22,008 bases of DNA from a virus, in the IMG/VR virus record IMGVR_UViG_3300028536_000036, positions 1 to 22,008 of that record; one strand, given 5' to 3'. A program made the translations under genes and the position numbers. Under the pieces are notes generated by a model that saw only the letters and a list, made by a program, of their open reading frames with translations, made no database searches and was not told the origin of the DNA. Positions 15,178-19,362 of the stretch are shown here, one piece after another; position 1 is the first letter of the stretch, and each line of letters opens with the position of its first letter.

Positions 15178-15207
15178 CCTGAGTAGGGCGGCGGCCTAGA
15201 GCTCAGG
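15178..15207 (-). promoter_or_regulatory. Hairpin touching the ribosome site of the HNH gene
   Basis: CCTGAG with CTCAGG, plus inner TAGG with CCTA, form a two-part stem. On the minus-strand transcript its last three bases (AGG) are next to or part of the AGGAGG Shine-Dalgarno of the endonuclease, so folding would partly hide it. Confidence 0.4.
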
Positions 15208-15250
15208 ACTCCAAGCCACCTGATCGGATCATGACTTCCGACGTTACCTC

Positions 15251-15279
15251 ATTCTACATCTTCATTTTGACGCTTGCAC
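15251..15279. promoter_or_regulatory. Divergent control region with operator half-site
   Basis: The minus strand has a good -10 (TAGAAT, 15256-15251) and a weak -35 (TGCAAG, 16-nt spacing). The plus strand has TTGCAC (15274-15279) as the -35 of the plus-strand unit. Both -35 elements overlap CGCTTGCAC, a partial copy of the ATGCTTGCAT operator, which suggests shared control of both directions. Confidence 0.45.
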
Positions 15280-15302
15280 CATCTTTCTGCAACCATTACA
15301 CT
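15274..15302 (+). promoter_or_regulatory. Promoter of the plus-strand unit, nearly leaderless
   Basis: TTGCAC (15274-15279), 17-nt spacer, TACACT (15297-15302). Only nine bases separate the -10 from ATG 15312, and no Shine-Dalgarno is present, so the mRNA would be leaderless or nearly so. Confidence 0.58.
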
Positions 15303-15311
15303 GTATTCATT

Positions 15312-15512
15312 ATGGCGTCCAAGAAAACGACAAATGAAAGATCAAAAAAGTCTAAGCCCCTTACCAAGAAAAACGACCGCTTCTATGAAATTGTCGGCGG
15401 ACTCGGTGGGAATGCGACGCTCCAGAGCAAGGGCAAAGAGCACTTCTCACGCATGGCAACGCTTCGTCACCAGCGCAACCGCGAAGCAAAGCTGCTCGCA
15501 GGGAACGAGTGA
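15312..15512 (+). CDS. Small basic KGG-like peptide
   Basis: 66 residues from ATG 15312, chosen because it follows the promoter at the spacing of a leaderless message. Very basic start (SKKTTNERSKKSKPLTKK), then GGLGGNATLQSKGKEHFSRM, resembling the Gly-Gly / Lys-Gly-rich repeats of KGG-type stress peptides. It is the first gene on the plus strand and divides the two minus-strand blocks. It stops with TGA at 15510, where a GTG overlaps (GTGA), just where the conserved part of the next frame begins. Regulator or DNA-binding role is inferred. Confidence 0.55.
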   Translation: MASKKTTNERSKKSKPLTKKNDRFYEIVGGLGGNATLQSKGKEHFSRMATLRHQRNREAKLLAGNE

Positions 15513-16149
15513 GATATCGCTCCACGACCTTGCAGCCGAACTCGGGGTATCGCTCGACCGCCTGCAGCCACTGCTCGATCACCAGTACCTCCGCTTCACC
15601 CGCCAGAACTTCGTTGTGCGGCCCAAGCCGGCGGCAATCGCATGGCTCCGCACCATGTTTCAGCCACTCACGATGCGCCCATGGCTTTCATCGCAGATGG
15701 TGGCGGACCTTACCGGCGTTCGCATAGGCGAGCTTCAAACCCTCTGCCTGATGTACGACGTCCCACTTCAGTCCGATCCCGTCTTCGGCGAGCTGATGTC
15801 AATCGCATCCTTTCACCGCTTCTTCAACTGCCTGCATCACTACCGCGACCCATCCAGATTCGACCGCCAGGCCCTGCTCCGGGTGCTGATGGAGGCTATT
15901 TCCTACAAAGACGATCAGGAGATGGCAATTCCGAAACTGCCATTCAGTCGACGGCTCGATCATGAGATCCGGCGCATCGCACGGCTGGACGAACCAGACC
16001 GCACATTCAGGGCTACAGCACTCTTGGAAGCCTACCGGGATGCTAAGGGTGTCGCAGACGCTTTCACGCGCTACAAAGGGCTTGTGGAGCCAGATATTGA
16101 AGGTATGGTGAAGTTGGAAGAAGTGGTGAGAAAATCTACTGGGATTTAG
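15385..16149 (+). CDS. Helix-turn-helix-like protein, start unresolved
   Basis: The convincing coding part runs from about 15511 to 16149 (212 residues): ISLHDLAAELGVSLDRLQPL, a first helix-turn-helix-like block, then RPWLSSQMVADLTGVRIGEL, a second one, followed by an all-helical charged end. No ATG, GTG or TTG with a ribosome site opens this frame near 15511; the nearest ATG (15385) overlaps the KGG-like gene. Either translation starts unusually, a frameshift joins it to the small gene, or there is an indel. Being the only plus-strand unit, with an operator half-site on its promoter, it is a candidate for the regulator of the ATGC-NN-GCAT sites. That is inference. Confidence 0.6.
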   Translation: MKLSADSVGMRRSRARAKSTSHAWQRFVTSATAKQSCSQGTSEISLHDLAAELGVSLDRLQPLLDHQYLRFTRQNFVVRPKPAAIAWLRTMFQPLTMRPWLSSQMVADLTGVRIGELQTLCLMYDVPLQSDPVFGELMSIASFHRFFNCLHHYRDPSRFDRQALLRVLMEAISYKDDQEMAIPKLPFSRRLDHEIRRIARLDEPDRTFRATALLEAYRDAKGVADAFTRYKGLVEPDIEGMVKLEEVVRKSTGI

Positions 16150-16255
16150 CTAACTGCTTTTCCAGTTCCTTGTGATGGCGATTGCATAGGTGTCCCGGGG
16201 TTGGATTACCGGTACAGACACGGCACATAAGGCGTGTATCAACTTCGAATTTCAT
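16136..16255 (-). CDS. 39-residue zinc-knuckle microprotein
   Basis: ATG 16255 overlaps the TGA of the upstream small gene (ATGA), with GGAG six bases upstream. The product has CRVC near residue 11 and, 12 residues later, GHLCNRHH, giving a Cys/His metal site, then a Lys/Glu-rich helix. It converges with the plus-strand gene and overlaps its last 14 nt. Such microproteins are easily missed by length cut-offs; the coupling, ribosome site and Cys/His pattern argue that it is real. Confidence 0.6.
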   Translation of the reverse strand: MKFEVDTRLMCRVCTGNPTPGHLCNRHHKELEKQLAKSQ

Positions 16256-16437
16256 CGGCTGCTCCGTCGTGCTTGACTGGCCCTGCGCTGGTTGCGCTTG
16301 CCGTACTTGCCTCGTCCAGCAGCTTTCATCAACCTAGCAGGTATTGGCCTACCGGCAGAGGTTCCAGTTGCGCGCTGGAGTGCACCGCGGCGTTTGCCGG
16401 AAGCTTGCGCGCCCCATCTGGATTTTGTCCGAGCCAT
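16252..16437 (-). CDS. Small, very basic phage protein
   Basis: 61 residues from ATG 16437, with AGGTGG upstream. Very rich in Arg and Lys (MARTKSRWGAQASGKRRG, then PIPARLMKAAGRGKYGKRNQ). It probably binds nucleic acid. It is first in a two-gene unit with the 39-aa zinc protein and has its own operator-bearing promoter. Confidence 0.6.
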   Translation of the reverse strand: MARTKSRWGAQASGKRRGALQRATGTSAGRPIPARLMKAAGRGKYGKRNQRRASQARRSSR

Positions 16438-16454
16438 AACTGCCACCTGTCCAA

Positions 16455-16489
16455 CTGCAAGCATAACAGAAATCCATGCATGGACGCAA
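16455..16489 (-). promoter_or_regulatory. Promoter and operator for the small basic gene
   Basis: Minus strand: TTGCGT (16489-16484), 18-nt spacer, TATGCT (16465-16460). The motif ATGCTTGCAG (16464-16455), one base off the consensus operator, overlaps the -10 and the start of transcription. CCATGCATGG in the spacer is a related palindrome. Confidence 0.5.
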
Positions 16490-16495
16490 CAGAAA

Positions 16496-16513
16496 TCCCA
16501 CCCGAAGGTGGGA
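16496..16513 (-). terminator. Terminator with UUCG loop
   Basis: TCCCACC paired with GGTGGGA around a TTCG loop (minus-strand reading), followed by TTTCTGTT. It ends the coiled-coil gene (stop 16548), and the next promoter begins right after it. Confidence 0.72.
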
Positions 16514-16547
16514 CTCTGTTACCTGTCTGCTGGGGGATATCTACAAA

Positions 16548-17150
16548 TTATACGCCGTGAACGACTCCGGGATCAGTCCCCACAGCTTCCGTGCCGGGCT
16601 GACTTGCAGTGCCAGTCCCGGTTGTCCCCGTACTTACGGGAGCAGTAACCGAGGTTCCGACAGGAACAACAGTCGGATTTGGAGCGGGGATTGCCGCCGT
16701 CAGCGCACTTGTGCTGCTGGCAATGCTGGTGTTCGACGTCTCGATTGCAGTGTTGTTTGCACTGATGGTCGTGGCGCTGGCGCTGATACCCTGGGCAGCC
16801 GCTTCGATCTGGGCGATCAGAGCCGACTGGTCAGGAGTAGGGCTGCTGTTTTGCAAGGCGGTGATGGCATCGGCAATCTCTGTGGTTGCTGCGGTGATAG
16901 CAGATGCCTCTGCTGTGGACGCAGCGGTGTTCTCGGCCACGGCCGCAGTCTCGGCGGTAACGGCTATGGTCAGGTCGGAAACGGCTTGTGAGAGGGTTAC
17001 GGTAGCGGTCGACATGGTTTTTATTCCCTCGAGGATGTGGTGTTGGTTTCGGATGATGATGCTTTGATTCTCTTCGATGCGGTGAAGCCGTTGGGCGACT
17101 GGCTCGAAGAAACGAAAGAACCGGGCTTCGAACGCAGAAAACTCACTCAT
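16548..17150 (-). CDS. Ala/Thr-rich coiled-coil phage protein
   Basis: 200 residues from ATG 17150, with AGGA seven bases upstream. An internal ATG (17015) with GAGGG upstream would give a 155-residue form. Residues 1-45 are an amphipathic helix (FEARFFRFFEPVAQRLHRIE), then a long Ala/Thr/Ser helix with regular hydrophobic spacing (LSQAVSDLTIAVTAETAAVA, AIEAAAQGISASATTISAN), then a Pro/Thr/Gly-rich tail. It looks like a trimeric or dimeric coiled coil. Function unknown. Confidence 0.68.
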   Translation of the reverse strand: MSEFSAFEARFFRFFEPVAQRLHRIEENQSIIIRNQHHILEGIKTMSTATVTLSQAVSDLTIAVTAETAAVAENTAASTAEASAITAATTEIADAITALQNSSPTPDQSALIAQIEAAAQGISASATTISANNTAIETSNTSIASSTSALTAAIPAPNPTVVPVGTSVTAPVSTGTTGTGTASQPGTEAVGTDPGVVHGV

Positions 17151-17164
17151 GGGGATATCCTATC

Positions 17165-17174
17165 ATGCTCGCAT
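17165..17174. promoter_or_regulatory. Operator-like inverted repeat ATGC-TC-GCAT, site 5
   Basis: Perfect arms with a different centre. It lies 15 nt before the coiled-coil gene; on the minus strand a possible -10 (TAGGAT) follows two bases later, with only a weak -35. Confidence 0.5.
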
Positions 17175-17287
17175 AGGAGCGCAGTTGCTTTTCCGTTAGA
17201 TGCAGGATTATCAATTCGTGTCTCGTTTATCCTCTGAGACCAGAGCGACAACGCTTTTCGTGCGCCATCCCCATTTTATCGCAAAAC

Positions 17288-17321
17288 AAAAGGGTAGGGG
17301 CTGGTTAGCCTCTACCCTTTT
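17288..17321. terminator. Strong terminator ending the tRNA / ornate-RNA unit
   Basis: AAAAGGGTAGGGG (17288-17300) faces CCTCTACCCTTTT (17309-17321) across an 8-nt loop, 13 bp with one G-T pair. It has A-runs and T-runs on both sides, so it can work in both directions. In the minus direction it ends the RNA that covers the structured region. Confidence 0.8.
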
Positions 17322-17326
17322 CGCTA

Positions 17327-17439
17327 TGGCTGCCTACAGATTTGAACTGTGGACTTCCTTCACTTGGCGCTTCATCTATGGATATCGCCATAGCGAGAGG
17401 CGTTGCTGGAGGCACTCTACCTAACTGAGTTATGCAGCC
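17327..17439 (-). tRNA. 113-nt tRNA-like element with enlarged anticodon arm
   Basis: The acceptor-type stem is GGCTGC / GCAGCC and extends to nine pairs with the flanking TAT / ATA. A normal D arm (ACTC-AGTTAGGTA-GAGT) and a T arm with TTCAAAT loop are present. No CCA follows. Between D and T arms are about 61 nt instead of the usual 22-24: CCTCC can pair with GAAGG as an anticodon stem, but the loop is replaced by some 46 nt containing hairpin CTATGG-CGATAT-CCATAG. No U33-anticodon pattern is visible. It may be a degenerate tRNA, a tRNA with an insert, or a tRNA-like end domain of the large RNA. Confidence 0.55.
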
Positions 17440-18240
17440 ATACCGAAACTCTTGCAGCGAGTAATTCGCAATACCCGCATTTGGGATTTGCCGGAGGCTT
17501 CCAACCGGACCATGCTCGCTGCAAAACTTTTGCGGGTAGCGGTCCCGCCCTTTACCTCTGCTCGGTCAGCATTTACTCCGATGTGCCTTGGCTTCCGAAT
17601 CTTACTGCGACGCCGCTATTCGTCTCGACTCGGTTGCTGGCAGCCCACTGACCTTTGCCTTTCGGCCATCGTCGGTTTAGGTTATGTCTTTCAATGGGTC
17701 ACACATAAAGCGGCACAACGGAAGGTACACTGTCCCTTCCTCTCGTCATGCGCCGGTTATTAGCCGGGCGCTTTACATGCTCAGGGACATCCGATCCGAA
17801 GATCGCTGCCCTAAAACTTTGCCCTGGCACCCGTACTGTGCCTCGCGTCTACCATGACGCGCTCCATGTGCGGAATCCACACATCCGGGAGTTGAACCCG
17901 GTTGCCCTATGGGGTTGGATTGGTTTTCTCTCCAACTAGTATGTCGGTACTTACCGTATACCATCCCCAACTCAAACTTGAAGCAGTTCGGTTTGATTAC
18001 CGAAACGTCTCATTTGCCCCGCATGAGACCCCTATCGCGTGTACTCACCCTTGCTACCGGGCTTTCTGGTCAGGTCTTGGATCGCCAAGCCGCTGCAACT
18101 CATAACGTGTAACGCCTCGTATTGCACTCGCGGGATAGTCTTAGGAGACCTCCACAACCCTCATCGTTCGTAGACATTTAGAGGCCGTCTTGAACAACTC
18201 GACAAAGTCATCCAGCCTACTTGCTGTGCCGAAGCACATT
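17440..18240 (-). ncRNA. Candidate giant structured RNA (GOLLD/ROOL-type setting)
   Basis: Some 800 nt without a credible gene lie between tRNA-type elements. The minus strand folds into many local hairpins: GTGC-UUCG-GCAC (18226-18237), CTTGG-CGAT-CCAAG (18076-18089), GTCTCAT/ATGAGAC (18007-18029), TTCGGT/ACCGAA (17987-18004), CGGTA/TACCG (17945-17956), CCGGG/CCCGG (17885-17901), GCGTC/GACGC (17845-17860), GGCAC/GTGCC (17826-17842), CGATC-UUCG-GATCG (17792-17805), GGAAGG/CCTTCC (17720-17740), GCC-GAAA-GGC (17657-17666), and a pseudoknot at 17452-17538. AGUA and GAA elements of loop-E type recur. Size, phage origin and tRNA neighbours match GOLLD or ROOL RNAs; I cannot assign a class from memory of sequence. 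Confidence 0.58.
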
Positions 18241-18244
18241 CCAA

Positions 18245-18315
18245 TGGTTGCGTGAGGATGACTCGAACATCCGTTCCATGGCTTATGAGACCTGGACACC
18301 ACCGTGGTCCTCGCA
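18245..18315 (-). tRNA. Degenerate tRNA, Met-type (CAT) anticodon
   Basis: Good T arm (GGATG-TTCGAGT-CATCC), acceptor TGCGAGG / TCACGCA (one mismatch, one wobble), discriminator A and encoded CCA. The anticodon loop CTCATAA gives CAT, but its stem has only three good pairs and the D arm is short, so the fold is weak. The element starts about six bases after the -10 of the promoter at 18321-18350. Confidence 0.55.
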
Positions 18316-18320
18316 AAACC

Positions 18321-18350
18321 AATGTATCATACATGCGAGCATCTGTGCAA
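18321..18350 (-). promoter_or_regulatory. Promoter inside the tRNA cluster, operator in the spacer
   Basis: Minus strand: TTGCAC (18350-18345), 18-nt spacer, TACATT (18326-18321). Transcription would begin at or next to the 5' end of the Met-type tRNA and continue into the structured RNA. The operator-like ATGCTCGCAT fills the spacer. Confidence 0.62.
18333..18342. promoter_or_regulatory. Operator-like inverted repeat ATGC-GA-GCAT, site 6
   Basis: Perfect ATGC / GCAT arms inside the promoter spacer, between tRNA-Tyr and the Met-type tRNA. Confidence 0.6.
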
Positions 18351-18358
18351 CTAAAAAA

Positions 18359-18446
18359 TGGTGGACTCGGAGAGATTCGAACTCTCAATGCTCGATGAGC
18401 TCCGGGGTTACAGGCCGGTAGGGCTACCAATTGCCCCGTCGAGTCC
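18359..18446 (-). tRNA. tRNA-Tyr(GTA)
   Basis: Acceptor GGACTCG / CGAGTCC with all seven pairs, discriminator A and encoded CCA. Anticodon loop CTGTAAC gives GTA. The long variable arm (GCTC-ATC-GAGC) fits bacterial Tyr tRNA. T arm GAGAG-TTCGAAT-CTCTC. Six T's directly follow the CCA on the minus strand and could help end or slow transcription. Confidence 0.9.
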
Positions 18447-18450
18447 AATT

Positions 18451-18544
18451 TGGCGGTAGAGACAGGAGTCGAACCCGCTTGTGATGGGATCGCCACCACT
18501 GACTAGTTTTCAAGACTAGCGCCCCACCGTGGAGCACCTCTACC
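18451..18544 (-). tRNA. tRNA-Ser(TGA)
   Basis: Acceptor GGTAGAG / CTCTACC, discriminator G and encoded CCA. Anticodon stem CTAGT / ACTAG with loop CTTGAAA, anticodon TGA. Long variable arm as expected for Ser. Only four bases separate it from tRNA-Tyr. Confidence 0.92.
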
Positions 18545-18548
18545 ATGT

Positions 18549-18636
18549 TGGCGGAAACGGCTGGATTCGAACCAGCGGCACCCGTAGGTGCTTCGCGTTA
18601 GCAGTGCGATGCCATAGACCACTCGGCCACGCTTCC
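18549..18636 (-). tRNA. tRNA-Ser(GCT)
   Basis: Acceptor GGAAGCG / CGTTTCC (one G-T), discriminator G and encoded CCA. Anticodon loop CTGCTAA, anticodon GCT. Variable arm GCACC-TAC-GGGTGC. T arm GCTGG-TTCGAAT-CCAGC. Confidence 0.92.
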
Positions 18637-18641
18637 GTACT

Positions 18642-18725
18642 TGGTGCGGATGAGGAAGTCGAATCCTCACGTCCGTAGACACTGCGTTTTGAGTGCAGCG
18701 CGTCTGCCTGTTCCGCCATATCCCC
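18642..18725 (-). tRNA. tRNA-Leu(CAA), imperfect acceptor
   Basis: Anticodon loop CTCAAAA gives CAA; Leu-type D arm (GGCGGAACAGGCAGACGCG) and variable arm (GTC-TAC-GGAC); T arm GAGGA-TTCGACT-TCCTC; encoded CCA. The acceptor (GGGGAT / ATCCGC) has a G-G mismatch and fits only six pairs, so charging may be poor. Confidence 0.8.
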
Positions 18726-18731
18726 AAAACA

Positions 18732-18759
18732 AAACCCTCACCGGTTAGGGTGAGGGTTT
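18732..18759 (-). terminator. Terminator-like hairpin just before tRNA-Leu
   Basis: AAACCCTCACC pairs with GGTGAGGGTTT (11 bp, 6-nt loop); on the minus strand it is followed by TTTTGTTTT, which runs into the first bases of tRNA-Leu. It would stop transcripts from the 86-aa gene, or act as an attenuator for the four tRNAs. Confidence 0.68.
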
Positions 18760-18903
18760 GCACTCGTCGAAAACTTTGGCCTATATGCCTCTGCCTCGCG
18801 CGCGCAAACCCACTCCCAATGAGGAGAGCAGATATAACGAACTGAGGCATAGGTTCTTCACGATTTTGAGTCTATGCGTAGACGGCGGATGAAGTCAAGA
18901 ACT

Positions 18904-19164
18904 TTATTTATGCTTTCTCGTATATCCTTCCTCGAAGGCTGCTGCCGGAGAGTAGCTGTAGTAGCCATCAGGATAAACAATGTAGTACCAGCCTGCCTGC
19001 GGCATTGGTCTTCGGTGTGTACTGGTCATGAACTCCGGGTAGCGAACGTCTTCGGGCGTGATGAAGATGTCGCAAGAGTTTGGTAGCTCGCGGATGCACT
19101 TGATCTTCAGGGCGTGAACCTCTTTGTGGCACACGTAGAGCGGAAGTTCTTGAATGTTTTCCAT
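18904..19164 (-). CDS. Small conserved-type phage protein
   Basis: 86 residues from ATG 19164; no Shine-Dalgarno is present, but a promoter -10 ends only seven bases upstream, so the message may be leaderless. Contains VHALKIKCI, a central acidic strand (DIFITPEDVRYPEF) and the ending WYYIVYPDGYYSYSPAAAFE-EGYT, a pattern I know from small phage proteins of unknown function. The 145 nt between its stop and the terminator at 18759 hold nothing I can name. Confidence 0.72.
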   Translation of the reverse strand: MENIQELPLYVCHKEVHALKIKCIRELPNSCDIFITPEDVRYPEFMTSTHRRPMPQAGWYYIVYPDGYYSYSPAAAFEEGYTRKHK

Positions 19165-19170
19165 GGCTGT

Positions 19171-19204
19171 AGTCTATGCCGGGACTCGCGTCTCATGCAA
19201 GCAT
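19171..19204 (-). promoter_or_regulatory. Promoter and operator (site 7) for the 86-aa gene
   Basis: ATGCAAGCAT at 19195-19204; on the minus strand its TTGCAT (19200-19195) can serve as -35, with 18-nt spacing to TAGACT (19176-19171). The motif's last base is part of the TAA (19204-19206) of the 51-aa gene. Confidence 0.5.
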
Positions 19205-19359
19205 TATCTTCGGCTAGACTTCCGCTGCTTCACTCTCTTAGGAAGTCGCTTGCCTTTGGGGGTAGCGCGCTCCCATCGTTTTACAGTTGCACGGCTGATT
19301 TCGCCACGACGTGCTTTGGCATAGAACAGTTTCCTTTGAGATTCGCTCCGAAACGGCAT
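19204..19359 (-). CDS. 51-residue basic phage protein
   Basis: ATG 19359 with GAGGTGA at the right distance, four bases after the stop of the large upstream gene. The chain MPFRSESQRKLFYAKARR is followed by GEISRATVKRWERATPKGKR and a Lys/Arg-rich end. This matches a widespread small phage protein (MPFKSxAQRRxFYA ... KWExETPKGKKLPERV) of unknown role, often found beside virion genes. Likely real despite its length. Confidence 0.8.
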   Translation of the reverse strand: MPFRSESQRKLFYAKARRGEISRATVKRWERATPKGKRLPKRVKQRKSSRR

Positions 19360-19362
19360 ACA

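Noticed and set aside
15231-15311. Longer N-terminus for the KGG-like peptide from ATG 15231
   Set aside because: It would run through the promoter elements and add a hydrophobic stretch unlike the basic peptide; ATG 15312 fits the promoter spacing.
16609-17067. 152-codon plus-strand open frame, rich in Val and Ala
   Set aside because: It is the antisense shadow of the Ala/Thr-rich coiled-coil gene; repeated Ala/Thr codons open the opposite strand.
17452-17524. tRNA with a 10-bp acceptor (selenocysteine type)
   Set aside because: The long stem is there, but no T loop, no TCA anticodon and a competing 7-bp pairing; better explained as part of the structured RNA.
17440-18240. Group I intron, tmRNA or RNase P RNA
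   Set aside because: I could not find the P7/GACTA-type core, the tmRNA end and tag features, or RNase P conserved boxes. The spacing of the pseudoknot also does not fit the P3/P7 core of a group I intron.
18503-18850. 115-codon minus-strand open frame over the tRNA genes
   Set aside because: It reads straight through tRNA-Ser(GCT), tRNA-Leu and the terminator hairpin; its protein has no recognisable features.
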